NCBI GenBank assembly: GCA_947247005.1
Contig: OX365956.1
Span: 14,094,089 to 14,158,088, forward strand
Source: Spisula solida
Lineage: Eukaryota > Mollusca > Bivalvia > Venerida > Mactridae
Length of the DNA stretch: 64,000 nt
Direction of reading: 5' to 3'
The translations under genes and the position numbers were made by a program. Below the pieces are notes generated by a model. It was given only the letters and a program-made list of their open reading frames with translations, had not been told where the DNA came from and did not search any database. This document shows, piece after piece, positions 1-10,711 of this stretch. Each line of letters opens with the position of its first letter. Positions within the stretch are counted from its first letter, which is position 1.

Positions 1-122
1 GCAATCTGATTGGTCTGAAGTTTTCTTTTAGCCAATTGTATGTGTTGATGAATGTGTAAGTAACATGCAATCTGATTGGTTGGATGTTTTCTTTTAGCCA
101 ATAGAATGTTAATGAATGTGTA
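1..122 (+). repeat. Two tandem copies of a ~66-bp unit with CCAAT/ATTGG motifs
   Basis: Two adjacent units each begin GCAATCTGATTGGT and carry a second inverted half (TTTTAGCCAAT), ending in GAATGTGTAA. A third, shorter relative lies at about 577-618 (CAATATGATTGGTTGG). The ATTGG and CCAAT halves make each unit a small imperfect palindrome. The third copy lies just past the repeat at 122-560, so that repeat may have been inserted into this motif cluster. No function is assigned. Confidence 0.6.
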
Positions 123-560
123 AATCAAGGTTTGCACAGGCCTTGAAAGTCCTTGAATTTGGTTTCAACCTTGAAAAGTACTTTAATTTAGTGCTACTTT
201 GAAAAAAAGCTCAAATGGTTCTTGAAGTTAACTGAAAATCCTTGAATTCAGACAAACAGCCTTGAATATCAATAAAAGTGTATGGATATTGTCAAAATGG
301 CACATTTGATATCTGCGTAAAAATGAAACAGAAACACGCTTTCTCAAAATTTGAAAGTACATGTGCATAAATGTAACTGGTATAATTGAGCGCAATTGGG
401 TATTTTTGTGTATGACATCACTAGAAATAGTGTATAAAATAACAGTGCATTATGGCATTGTGGAACAATTTAACTGCGAGAAATGTTTGGAAAATGCCTT
501 GAAATTACCTATTCTACCTTGAATAGTCCTTGAATTTAGATGTGAGAATTTTGTTTGAAC
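122..560 (+). repeat. Dispersed repeat rich in CCTTGAA, copy 1
   Basis: A stretch with recurring CCTTGAATTTGG and CCTTGAA motifs that begins near CAAGGTTTGCACAGG and ends near TGTGAGAATTTTG. A second copy in the same orientation lies at 6225-6640 with the same order of blocks (AGTCATTGAATTTGG, GAATATC..AGTGTATGGAT, GCCTTGAAA, TCCTTGAATT, GTGAGAATTTTGT). The ends are weakly inverted (GTTCTCATA against TGAGAATTTTGT in copy 2), so a non-autonomous DNA element is possible. No coding content. Confidence 0.6.
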
Positions 561-1250
561 CATGTAAAAATATCATGCAATATGATTGGTTGGACTAAAT
601 GATTTTAACCAATCATGTCAGGTTGGAGAAAATGAGTTTTGTGTCATTGAAACCTGGTTTCTAGGTGCTTATTTTAAACATATTTAATTGCCAGTAATAG
701 TTATAAATTAAATATGGCAAAGTGTTGTGCCAAAAGTTACAGGCTCACCCTGTATAGGTGCCTGATAATTGCCACACTAGTTAGACAATGGAGGAGTTTA
801 CACCACATAACAATGCTAAGGACATGACTTAAATTTCTGCTGAATTTCTAAATTGCTTTGCTAAATCTCTAATGATTTACGACACCCACTGACAATGAAG
901 AAGCTCTTCAACATTCCCCCAAGGTAGTTGTTGGGTTTCCTGATAATGCTTGAAGCTATAAAAAAGCTCTCAATCAAGAAATTCTAGAAAAAAAATTTTC
1001 ACCAACAATGGCAAAATCGTTGTCATGTTACATTGTCTTTATTAAAAATCTGTTTATAGCTGAAACATTGTATATTTATGTAAGAGGGATAGGTTAATCA
1101 TTGGTTTATATAAAAAGTTACCGACTTACTAGAAGCCAAGTTATTAGTGCGCTTGAGAAATATTGGTGACTGAATGTATGGCTTAGTGCTTTATATACAC
1201 ACTAGGGGGAAATTACAAAATTGGTTTGCAATGTGGTTAATTTTGCATAA
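561..1250. other. No gene seen; probably TBL1 intron
   Basis: A+T-rich sequence with stops in all frames. Apart from the CCAAT motif near 577-618 I see nothing interpretable. As it lies upstream of TBL1 exons on the same strand it may be intronic. Confidence 0.5.
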
Positions 1251-1310
1251 TTAGTCCCCCACCAGTTTTCAACCGTAGGGGACTATAGGATTATCCTCTG
1301 TCTGTCTAGT
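1251..1310 (+). repeat. Fragment of the AGTCCCCTACCGG repeat family
   Basis: Reads TTAGTCCCCCACCAG, then CCGTAGGGGACTATAGG and TCTGTCTGTCTAG. This is only the left end of the family whose full copies lie at 10216-10648 and elsewhere; the body is missing. Confidence 0.6.
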
Positions 1311-1654
1311 GTAAGATATATATCAGTGCAAGAAAAAGTCTTCACATCTTGACATCTGTTAAGCTTATTGATTTGTGCTGCTTTTCTTAACTATGTTGTT
1401 CTGACAGATTATCTCCATGATTAGAATCTATTTTTAGAGCTTTCATTAGTTAATAGAAATGTGTAGGGTTTAGGTTAATAGTATTTCTTTCATTGTGTAT
1501 GTTATTAAGGATTAGTGGTATGCCGATGCATCAAAATATCGATGCATTGCGATCCCGAGTGTCCCGATAGTATGGATCGATAGTAAAAGTCTCGATCCAA
1601 TAACTATCGCCGATAGTAAGCTCAACTATCGATAGTTACGATAGTTTCCTTTTT

Positions 1655-3140
1655 GTGTCGCCTGAAAAGGCGACATATAGGTATTACTTTGGCGGCGACG
1701 GCGGTGGCGGCGGCGGCGGCGGCGTCACAAATTGCTTGTCCGGAGCATAACTTTGTCACCTTAAGTTCAAATGACTCAAGAATTGGTATGCATGTTTCTT
1801 GCAATAAGCCGGAGTGCAGTGCGCAAGAACCATAACTCTACCTGTCATAGTTTTTGAATTATTTCCCTTTGTTTGATTTTATTACAGCATTTCTTGTCCG
1901 GAGCATAACTTTGTCACCTTAAGTTCAAATGACTCTAGATTTGGTATGCATGTTTCTTGCAATAAGCCGAAGTGCAGTGTGCAAGAACGATAACTCTACC
2001 TGTCATAGTTTTTGAATTATTTCCCTTTGATTGATTTCATTAGAGCATTTCTTGTCCGGAGCATAACTTTGTCACCTTTAGTTCAAATGACTCTAGATTT
2101 GGTATGCATGTTTCTTGCAATAAGCTGAAGTGCAGTGCGCAAGAACAATAACTCTACCTGTCATAGTTTTTGAATTATTTCCCTTTGATTGATTTCATTA
2201 GAGCATTTCTTGTCCGGAGCATAACTTTGTCACCTTAAGTTCAAATGACTCTAGATTTGGTATGCATGTTTCTTGCAATAAGCCGAAGTGCAGTGCGCAA
2301 GAACCATAACTCTACCTGTCATAGTTTTTGAATTATTTCCCTTTGATTGATTTTATTAGAGCATTTCTTGTCCGGAGCATAACTTTGTCACCTTACGTTC
2401 AAATGACTCAAGAATTGATAGGCATGTTTCTTGCAATAAGCCGGAGTGCAGTGCGCAAGAACCATAACTCTACCTGTCATAGTTTTTGAATTATTTCCCT
2501 TTGATTGATTTTATTACAGCATTTCTTGTCCGGAGCATAACTTTGTCACCTTAAGTTCAAATGACTCAAGATTTTGTATGTATGTTTCTTGCAATAAGCC
2601 GAAATGCAGTGGGCAAGAACCATAACTCTGCCTTGCATCGTTTTCAATTATTTCCCTTAGATTGATTTAATTTGAGCATTTCTTGTCCGGAGGATAACTT
2701 TGTCACCATGAGGTTGAATGACTTGAAACTTGGTATGCATGTTTCTTACCAAAAGTCCAAGTGCAGTACACAAGAACCGTAACTCTACCTGGTGCCATTA
2801 TTCAATTTTTTCCCTTTGATTGATTGTATAAGCATTTCTTGTCTGTGGCATAACTTTGTCACCATAACTATTAATGACTCAAAAATAGGAATGCATGTTT
2901 CTTTGCTGTGACATGAAGTGCAGTGCGCAAGAATCATAACTCTAGCTTGTGTAGTGTTTGAATGATTCCCTTCAGATTGATTTTATCAGGACATTTTTTT
3001 GTCCAGAGCATCGCTTTGTCGTTTTTAGTTCAGATGACTAGAGAACTCTTGTGAGTCTGATATGTAGCCCTATACTGGATAGTTTTCCATGACAAATGTG
3101 CATTTCGTCAGGCGACACATGCGACTCGCGGAGCTTTTAT
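1655..3140. mobile_element. Pearl/Helentron-like insertion with 158-bp tandem core, inside the hAT element
   Basis: Compared with the intact hAT copy at 33593-34105, foreign DNA begins after CCTTTTT at 1654 and the host element resumes near TATGAATAAGG at 3141. The insert starts with a perfect hairpin (GTCGCCT gaaa AGGCGAC), passes through a GGC/GCG microsatellite at about 1691-1725, and then has roughly nine tandem units, ending in CGACACATGCGACTCGCGG. Pearl-type elements of bivalves are known for a microsatellite followed by ~160-bp tandem core units. I see no convincing TIRs. Family assignment is by architecture only. Confidence 0.6.
1735..3080 (+). repeat. About nine tandem copies of a 158-bp unit
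   Basis: Each unit begins CTTGTCCGGAGCATAACTTT. Starts are at 1735, 1893, 2051, 2209, 2367, 2525, 2682 and 2838, with a decayed one near 2999, so the period is 158 bp for the first six, then 157 and 156. The first six units are almost identical and the last three diverge strongly, a gradient typical of arrays homogenised from one end. Similar units (TTGTCCGGAGCATAACTCT) occur at 59520-59780. No coding role. Confidence 0.9.
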
Positions 3141-3754
3141 TATGAATAAGGTTTACTATTTATTAAAAACAACTTCCGTTCTCGTTAAAAAAAACTAATT
3201 TTAAATAATCCTACACATCAAGACTGCCACAAAGGACCAACATTGCAGCATTTAGTTAAAATTTATTAATCTATTTCTGTCTAATTAATGTTAAATCATT
3301 TCCACAAATAGTAGATCAGTATATTGTACAGCAAAGTTATATCTTACACAGTGCAAACTTGCATTTACAAGTTAATCTCTGGTTTTTAAATCTTGGCAAT
3401 AACTATTGCAATAGTATCGCAATAGTTCCCAGCAATACAATAGTATCGCAATAGTACTTTCAGCAATATCAATAGTATTGCAATTGTCAAAAATGGACTC
3501 AATAGTCACTCCTATTAAGGATTGTAGACAAGATGATGTCATTAAGTGCCTAACTTCATTAATATTAAAGGATATGTTTCAAGGCATGGATTGTTCATCT
3601 ACATCCATGTATAGTTAAACTTGCTACGACTTGTCTATTTCCCCGGCAATGATGTTAATAGCACAGGTGATGGTGTACATTTATTTCTGGTGTTTGTCAC
3701 GATCTTTCCGGTGTTACATTAGCTCTGGTGTTGATCACAATGTTGCCTCTCTGG

Positions 3755-3965
3755 TACCGTATATACTCGCCCATAAGTCGGGTAAAATCAAGTTAAACAA
3801 ATTCTTATAAGTCAACCATACTTTGTCCAATGTTAAAAATCTTCTATAAGAAGTACAAGGTATGACTTATTATGTCGATATCAAAGCATGGGTCATGGTG
3901 AATAAGTGACTTTTTGAAATTTTCTGGACACCTTTTACCCGACTTATGAGCGGAGACATACGGTA
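3755..3965. mobile_element. Small inverted-repeat element (MITE), TIR TACCGTATATACTCG
   Basis: The left end (TACCGTATATACTCGCCC then ATAAGTCGGGTAAAA) is mirrored at the right end (TTTTACCCGACTTATGAG then CGGAGACATACGGTA), an inverted repeat of about 33 bp around a 145-bp centre. I could not find a matching target-site duplication beyond the TA that is part of each end, so the superfamily is left open. Confidence 0.75.
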
Positions 3966-4135
3966 TTTGTCACCTTTGGGCCGGAGATCAGTCTATAGTA
4001 CAATAATGTTAATGAGAAGGTTAACTATCTTGTGTCTGGTGGAGAACTTTTACTGCTGAAATAGACAACAATTTACGTCTTATGTTTTATGCGACTTGTT
4101 AATAATGTATGTGACGGTGTATTATTATAGTCAAT

Positions 4136-5148
4136 TAGGGCTGTGGATCGTCGGGTAAGTGCCGATTTGATCAGATCCACGAGGATGAGCGATTCACAGA
4201 TAGAACCACGAATCAGCAGCTACCAATTTCATGCAGACAAAGACTGTCATAAAGACTTTACACTTTAGTTACATCACATACTTTGTTAAGGACAAATGTA
4301 CATGTATAAATGGACAAGCGTGCATGAAGACAGTTAAAACGAGTAATTTGTTATCAAATAGCGACAGGAACAAGTCAAAGAACACCAAACAACAATATCT
4401 TCTCACTCCATTGACTAGTTACTATTATGAATCACTTTTACATACTGCCTTCATATCATCCTTAATGGCACAACGCGAAGTACTAACCGCTATACAAGGG
4501 GAGAGCCGTAACTAAGTTGTAGAACTTGTGGCTCGACCCTTTTACCCATGTATGTATATATATGTATTTATAGATCTATTTGTATGTCATTGTTTGGGTA
4601 ATAAAATATGTTTAAACTAAAAACCCTTAATGGCAATTAAGTATTTCCACGCCTACGATATCAACTAGTACGTTGGTTCAGCCATTGCAGACGGTTTGTC
4701 CTGTGGCGTCATCTAATTGACGATTGAATGATTAAATAAGATGTCATGATATTGTAGTTTATTTTCAAGATATGACGTACATTATTTTATTTAATTACAA
4801 ATTAATGTTTTATTTCTAGTTAGTAAATCAAATGAACGAGACTTCGTCCAACAATTATTTATAATATATATGATTTAATGCAATGATGTTGCTAGCTTTA
4901 CTTATAGTACAAGTTTACTTTCGATTTTAATTAAGAATGCTATCTTGTTTACTGACAGTGTTTTGTCTCAAAGTGACCTTGTAAACTACTTGAGGTTACG
5001 AATGTAAGAGACATCTGTAGAGCCTAGAGTACTAGGTATTTATATCAAAGATCGCGATCCAACGATATCGGAGATGACGAATACTCGTACTCAATTTTCT
5101 AGCCAGCCTTGTGGATATCCGAGTATCCGGTTACTCGCATCAGCCCTA
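4136..5148. mobile_element. hAT-type element (1.0 kb), TIR TAGGGCTG, 8-bp TSD TAGTCAAT
   Basis: The ends read TAGGGCTG and CAGCCCTA. Perfect 8-bp duplications TAGTCAAT flank it at 4128-4135 and 5149-5156. Subterminal sequence on both sides carries GGAT/ATCC motifs (GTGGATCGTCGGGTAAG; CCGAGTATCCGG). The interior has a 94-codon open frame at 4231-4515 with no transposase motif, so it is a non-autonomous element. Confidence 0.88.
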
Positions 5149-5227
5149 TAGTCAATGGATAGCATGCTTATCAGTAGTTTGTCTCTTTGGTGCAACAAGG
5201 TTGTATCTTACTATATACTGTATAGTG

Positions 5228-5487
5228 CAGGGGTGTCAATATTCCTGAATAATCCGCATTTGTCTATCCTAAAAGAGCTATGATTTCTGACCAAAATAAA
5301 AGTTATTTGATGAAAATATCTCAATAAATGGCAAAGTTATGACAAATTTTAATCTACACTTAAGGATTTTCTTAATACAAACTGATATAATTATGGAAAC
5401 AATGTCATTGAAGGCCTCATGTTTGGCAATAATGGTTGGCCGCATACGATTTTCCTGATTTTTAAATTGGCCCTGTTGACTACCCTG
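5228..5487 (+). mobile_element. CAGGGG-type MITE with 6-bp TSD ATAGTG
   Basis: Starts CAGGGGTGTCAA and ends TTGACTACCCTG. The 6-bp ATAGTG lies directly before it (5222-5227); the matching ATAGTG after it has been split by the next element and is complete at 5947-5952. The interior shares AAAATAAAAGTTATTTGATG and GACAAA-TTAT blocks with the copies at 7799-8067 and 15292-15543. Confidence 0.75.
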
Positions 5488-5491
5488 ATAG

Positions 5492-5942
5492 TAGGACCGG
5501 GACGATTACTCGGTTAATCGGAAACAATTCGATTATGAGACGAAATCGGTTTCATTTTTGCAAAACCGCTAATCGTTTTGAAACAATACACATCCTACAA
5601 TTCCAATAAATTGTATGTTACTGTGTACATACAATATTTCTTTGACAACAAAATACCTGAATGTGTTGATCGACACAGAAACAAGCAACCTAGCTGGGTG
5701 TCTTTGGGTAACATGTTATACATTAATCCATATATGATCATATTTAACATACAAATCTTATTTTGGTATTGTATACCTCGAAGGATAAAATAAACACATA
5801 TGAGTTCTGCTGCTGAAAGTACCAAGATATTTTTGTCATGAAAGAAAACACCATTTTCAATATGGCTGCCGATTAACTGGTTCGATTCGATTTCATACCA
5901 ACGATTAACCGGTTTCAAAATATTGAAATCGTCCCGGTCCTA
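5492..5942. mobile_element. hAT-type MITE (451 bp), TIR TAGGACCGGGACGATT, 8-bp TSD CCTGATAG
   Basis: Ends read TAGGACCGGGACGATTACTC and (inverse) CGTCCCGGTCCTA, each followed inward by CGATTAACCGG-type repeats. Perfect duplications CCTGATAG lie at 5484-5491 and 5943-5950. The target includes the last bases of the CAGGGG element, so this insertion is the younger. Short open frames inside lack domains. Confidence 0.9.
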
Positions 5943-6224
5943 CCTGATAGTGAGATACAACCTTGTTGCACCAAAGGTACGAGTTGCTGAAGTAATTAAC
6001 TTGATCGTACCTCATCCTTGACGTAAATCTGTAAGAGGCTTAAATTGTGTCACTAGTCTGTCTAGACACAAACATATCTCATCAAAGTCGTGATATAATC
6101 ACGGTATCAGATGTATTTATGACGGTGTGATTGACATATAAGATTAGAGGTTTTACAGCACAGGGTGTTTATATTCCATTCAGACTGTAGATTACAACCT
6201 CTACATATATTTCCTGATTCGTAA

Positions 6225-6640
6225 ATCAAGGTTCTCATAGACATTAAAAAGTCATTGAATTTGGTTTCAAACTTGAATTAAATGTTGCCTTGAAAAAAAT
6301 GCCTAAATGGTGCTTGAATTTAACTGAATATTTAGCCTTGAATTTTGGCAAACGGCCTTGAATATCCACAATTTAAAGTGTATGGATGTCAAAATAACAC
6401 ATTATCTGATTAAAAAATGAAATCAGAAACACTTGTTTTTATGCAGATTAAAAGCATGTAAATGTAAGGATGCATGTCACAGGTATGTAATGAATTGAGC
6501 GCTGTCATGTATTCTTGTGTATGACAATTGTTATTGTACTATATTACCTGGGGAAATGTTCAGCAAAATGCCTTGAAAATACAAATTCTACCTTGAAAAG
6601 TCCTTGAATTAAGGTGTGAGAATTTTGTATGAGAAATGTT
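6225..6640 (+). repeat. Dispersed CCTTGAA-rich repeat, copy 2
   Basis: Same family and orientation as 122-560. Begins near AAATCAAGGTTCTCATAG and ends GTGTGAGAATTTTGTATGAG. The two copies share order and most sequence, with small indels. Confidence 0.6.
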
Positions 6641-6740
6641 TAATCACACTTATTGATAAACATTTGCGCATGAACTTTGTCATATAAGCAGACGCCAACT
6701 ATCATATTAATTATCCCCCACCCACGCACAAGAATTTGTA

Positions 6741-6762
6741 ACATGATATATATATATATACT
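6741..6762. repeat. (TA)n microsatellite
   Basis: A short run of alternating T and A within CATGATATATATATATATACTTG. Confidence 0.8.
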
Positions 6763-6895
6763 TGATTCAGCTTGTCCGTCTCTCTGGCTATCTGTGTCTA
6801 CAAATGCATTCACATAAAAAATAGAGAATGTAACTCCTACCGGTACAATGTGGTCAGGATTTTCTTCAAACTAAAAATACCAACCTTGGCATGTA

Positions 6896-7128
6896 CAGGG
6901 TGTTAAAAAGTTTGTTCTCAATGTTTTTGATACAGTTTATTTTTCTGGCATCAGAAGAATTTAAAATGTTCAGGTTAAATTCCAGAATGTTCTACTATTT
7001 GTTCTTATCTTTAAAGCATAAAATGAAGCTATTCGAGTAAGAAATTAAAATTTTACGCTGTGTACACATAGCTCAGATAAAATTAAGTATGAATTTAAAT
7101 TTTGATAACAAACTTTTTAACCACCCTG
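6896..7128. mobile_element. Tc1/mariner-like MITE (233 bp), TIR CAGGGTG, TA TSD
   Basis: Left end CAGGGTGTTAAAAAGTTTG, right end (inverse) CAAACTTTTTAACCACCCTG, each bordered by TA at 6894-6895 and 7129-7130. TA duplications and CAGGGTG ends fit mariner-type elements. The interior is A+T-rich and non-coding. Confidence 0.8.
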
Positions 7129-7130
7129 TA

Positions 7131-7792
7131 CATGGTCATCAATGAGGTTGGGGTAAAGTCTGCTGAATTGCCACAGCTCCCAGTATAATATTCATCTAAT
7201 TTTCTTTAGAACTTAACCAAAATCTAAAAAAATTATTTCCTCAAATAAAATCATTTTACAGGACAATGTACTTATGTCTTGTGTTAAATGTGCCTTATTA
7301 GAGAAATCTGACACACAAAGTTCCTGGAAAAGAAATAAACTAAGCTCTTCTCCCTGCCGGCTTCCTGTAGTTGTAGGAATATAAAAGTTCTCTGATTTAT
7401 TCAGATACGTGAAACAATCATGCATTTGTTGGAGAATGTACTAAAACGGATATTCCCGCTGTAAGAACAGGAGATTTTATGACGATATAAAACAGTTCAG
7501 TGATGTGAATGTTCCTGCTAACTGCTGATGTCAGTTTTTGAACTTTAAATCCTTAACGCAAATATTCTGGCTCAGTTTAAATCCAGATTTTCAGTACTAG
7601 AGTACTAGAAAGAATTAACTTTCCTGCAGAACTTTTTTTGTTGAAAATAATGAAGTATCGACTCTGTTATAATCAGTAGAAATTAGGCATTAAAGCAGAC
7701 TTCAAACATTAGAACAATATTTGGTGTAGTGATGTCTACTGATGGCACCCTGAACGGAACTGCATCTTATTTTGGGGATTGGTCATTATGCA
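7131..7792. other. No gene seen; probably TBL1 intron
   Basis: A+T-rich, stops in all frames, nothing recognised in 7131-7792. Confidence 0.5.
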
Positions 7793-7798
7793 TTGGGC

Positions 7799-8067
7799 CA
7801 CGGGTCCTACATTTCTGGAATCGTCTGGAAATCGGGATGTGTGGCATTTGGAAGATTTTTTTCTGCACAAAATAAAAGTTATTTGATGAAAAATTTTGAA
7901 GAATTGACAAATGTTATGGTCATTTGAAGTTCCATAAACGGAATGTTAATAATTAATAAAACTACATTTGAATCCTAGTTTATGCTTAGGGGTGTGTGCT
8001 TATGGCTACCGAAACAGACTTGTAACTCATATTCACGATTGGGCATCATGGCTCAGTAGAACCCCGG
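7799..8067 (+). mobile_element. CAGGGG-type MITE, copy 2, 6-bp TSD TTGGGC/T
   Basis: Starts CACGGGTCCTACATTTCTGG and ends CAGTAGAACCCCGG, mutated versions of CAGGGGCTCTACAATTCCGG and TTAGAACCCCTG in copy 3. TTGGGC (7793-7798) and TTGGGT (8068-8073) flank it, matching at five of six bases. The interior shares AAAATAAAAGTTATTTGATG and GATTGGGCATCATGG with the other copies. Confidence 0.65.
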
Positions 8068-8245
8068 TTGGGTCCTTACTTGTTCATAGTGATGTTTTTG
8101 TAAGAAGGAAGAGTACAGTTACATCCCTTTGATGCTGCTTTATGAAAGACCCATACTTGCATGGGTGAAAGTTTTCAGGCATATGCCGAACTTCAGGTTT
8201 TTGAGAGTGCCAAAAAGCCTGTTTTCCTTTATTTTCCCTATATAA

Positions 8246-8525
<280 letters not shown>

Positions 8526-8722
8526 AACAACTTCCTCACCCCATACTAATGTTCCTCGACTGCAGCCATGGCATACATGCCAGATCTCCCACAACATGCA
8601 CAAGTCTTGCACATTTTGGAATCTATTCGCGCAAGCTTGCAAGCGCCTTGATTTATCTCACACATTTCTTAACATGGTGAAACCTAACATTTCTTGTTAA
8701 CATTATTAAAATGATCACTATT

Positions 8723-9120
8723 TATGCCCCCCATCTTTGATGAGGGGGTATATTGCTTTGCACTTGTCTGTCTGTCCGTCGGTCTGTCATATAAAATGGT
8801 TTCCATTCAATAACTCATGAACGCTTTGACCTAGGATCTTTAAACTTTACATGGAGGTAGGTCATTAATAGTAGATGATCCCTATTGATTTTTGGGTCAG
8901 TAGATCAAAGGTCAAGGTCACTGTGACCTTAACCATTTCTGACTATTTAAATGGTTTCCGTTCAATAACTCCAGAATGCTTGAAACTAGGATCTTCAAAC
9001 TTTACATGGAGGTTGGTCAGCAACAGTAGATGACCCCTACTGATTTTGAGGTCAGTAGGTCAAAGGTCGAGGTCACTGAGACCTTCATCATTCATGACTA
9101 TTGGGCTGCCATGGGGGCAT
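8723..9120 (+). repeat. ATGCCCCC...GGGGGCAT repeat family, full copy
   Basis: Ends ATGCCCCCCATC and CCATGGGGGCAT are inverted. Inside are GTCTGTCCGTCGGTCTGTC, then two internal units each with ATGGTTTCCRTTCAATAACT and GTCAAGGTCACTGTGACC-like blocks. A shorter copy with one internal unit is at 12735-12968. This copy lies wholly within the last TBL1 intron. Non-coding. Confidence 0.75.
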
Positions 9121-9288
9121 CGATAGTTTGCAAACATCACTTGTTTTAGTTTAAGTTGCTTTATGAAGTATTCATGTCATACGACTTACCCACTCTCACA
9201 CAAAAAGTAGGTTGAACACTATAGTAATGAGTGAAACTTTCTTGTCTAATTATACTGATTATACTTAAACTGTTTTATATTTTTTCAG

Positions 9289-9315
9289 GTATTTGTGTTG
9301 GACTTGCGGAAATGA
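9289..9315 (+). CDS. TBL1XR1: TBL1/TBL1XR1 terminal coding exon
   Basis: After the acceptor TTTTTTCAG (ending 9288) eight codons VFVLDLRK and a TGA stop follow. Joined to the exon ending at 8428 the tail reads SDGSVFVLDLRK-stop, the conserved end of the family (vertebrates have SVCVLDLRK). It completes the last WD40 blade. The 3' UTR begins at 9316; its length is unknown, and the nearest clear AATAAA signals I saw are at about 13870 and 14071. Confidence 0.93.
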   Translation, partial: VFVLDLRK

Positions 9316-10215
9316 GCAGTCATGTAAAGAATTCTTGGTCAAGTTTTAATAATGACTGTATTGTCTAGTGTGTGAACAGATTCAACAGTAGATATGTGAT
9401 GGTGTCTAGGGGGCGTTTGTGGTACCAACAGGGTTGTACTGGCTCTATATGTAAAATATGAAGAAACTAGCTTTGTAGCACGGTTGAAGGGGGTGAGAGA
9501 AGCACACAGGTGGCACTTGATCAGCTCTATTCCTACATGCATTCACCACATAGAATCAATGAAGCATAGTAGCTATGGCAACATGTTCTCGAAATTCAAT
9601 CACTGTTTGGAATGGGTAACTATTATTAGTCGGTTGAGGAACATTTGCTCAGTATGTTTAGACTTCAGATACACGGGAGTGATGAAGACTTACAACACAG
9701 TGTCTAACACTATGCTGGTCGTTTGTTGATTAAATCAAAAGTGTAATGCAATGTACATGAATGTGCAATCCAAGTGTACGTTACATGTCTGAGTGAGAAA
9801 TGGGCGGAGCTATTGTTACATGGGCGGAGCTATTATTACAAAATGTCAAAAAATGCCTTTAAAATTTGTTGTGCTCCCATAAATTATAGTTAGCAGTCAG
9901 CCAAGCTGACGCAGGAAGAAACTTAGAGGTTTTAAATGTACTATAAAATGTGTTCCGTGTTGATGTGAGGTGTTGACTCGGATATAGAAAGGAAACGCCT
10001 GTTAACTAGCAGGATATATCAGCAACAGATGGACGTGACAGGATTGTGTGCTCGACACTTAAATATGTTGTGTGTTGTTTATCAAATAATGTATGTACCT
10101 TTGCTCAGTGGTTGGTTGGAAGAAAATATGGTATTGACATGTGTGTTCTAGTTATTGCTTCAATATCGCTGATAAAATCTTTAAATATCATGAGTCCTTT
10201 AAAAGAAGTTTTATA
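9316..10215 (+). other. Probable TBL1 3' UTR
   Basis: Directly downstream of the TBL1 stop with no other gene. A 22-bp unit ATGGGCGGAGCTATTRTTAC is present twice in tandem at about 9797-9840. Open frames on both strands here show no domain or splice signal. No AATAAA close to the stop was seen, so the transcript may be long, as it is in vertebrates. Confidence 0.45.
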
Positions 10216-10648
10216 AGTCCCCTACCGGTTTTTGACCGGAGGGGACTATAGGTTTGCCGTCCGTCCGTCCGTCCGTCAAACAATCTGGATCCTGACATAA
10301 CTCAAACAATTTCCAAGCTAGGTTTATGAAACTTGGTATGTGGATAGGGGGCAATAAGGGGATTATGCACGTCTAAAAATATTTTGATTCTGACAAAAAT
10401 TGTAGTTGCTATGGCAACAGAAAGAGTGAAAATATGCCCAAATCTGGATCCTGCCATAACTCAAACAGTTTCCAAGCTAGGTTTATGAAACTTGATATGT
10501 GGATAGGGGGCAATAAGGGGATAATGCACGTCTAAAAATATTTTGATTCTGACAAAAATGTGGTTGCTATGGCAACAGAAACATTGAAAATAGCCTCAAA
10601 CCGGTAGGGGACTTCTGTATTGCTTGCAATTCTTAATTACTTGTTTGC
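10216..10648 (+). repeat. AGTCCCCTACCGG repeat family, longest copy
   Basis: Begins AGTCCCCTACCGGTTTTTG and ends CCGGTAGGGGACTTCTG then TATTGCTTGCAATTC, with inverted AGTCCCCTACCGG ends. It has CCGTCCGTCCGTCCGTC near the left end and two internal tandem units (CAAGCTAGGTTTATGAAACT; GGGGGCAATAAGGGGAT; GCTATGGCAACAGAAA). Most other copies have one internal unit. No coding capacity; class uncertain (MITE-like or Helitron-like). Confidence 0.8.
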
Positions 10649-10711
10649 TATATTATTGAAAACTAGTACTGATACACTTGAAATATTGAGAATTATCTGT
10701 GGTTTGATGTA

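Larger units (their letters stand above)
1513..3514 (-). mobile_element. hAT-type element (2.0 kb) with 8-bp TSD TTAAGGAT, split by a second element
   Basis: The outer ends are TAGTGGTAT and, at the other side, TCACTCCTA, an imperfect terminal inverted repeat related to TAGGGGTGA. Exact 8-bp duplications TTAAGGAT lie at 1505-1512 and 3515-3522; 8 bp is the hAT signature. Subterminal blocks are rich in CGATAGT and CGATGCATC on one side and in AATAGTATTGC on the other. The same element, uninterrupted and in the opposite orientation, is at 33593-34105 (513 bp). This copy is longer only because about 1.49 kb has been inserted at 1655-3140. No transposase frame is present, so it is non-autonomous. 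Confidence 0.85.
5185..5976. repeat. Near-perfect 60-bp palindrome split by nested insertions
   Basis: The left arm at 5185-5215 (CTTTGGTGCAACAAGGTTG then TATCTTACTATA) is the inverse of the right arm at 5947-5976 (ATAGTGAGATACAACC then TTGTTGCACCAAAG). With the intervening elements removed the arms lie only a few bases apart and would form one long hairpin. It may be a MITE of its own or a hairpin-forming target site. Confidence 0.75.

Noticed and set aside
1653..1835. 60-codon open frames with an Ala run on both strands
   Set aside because: They span the GCG microsatellite and the first 158-bp unit of the pearl-like element; the alanine run is a repeat product.
5595..5918. 107-codon minus-strand open frame
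   Set aside because: Lies entirely within a hAT MITE and shows no transposase motif.
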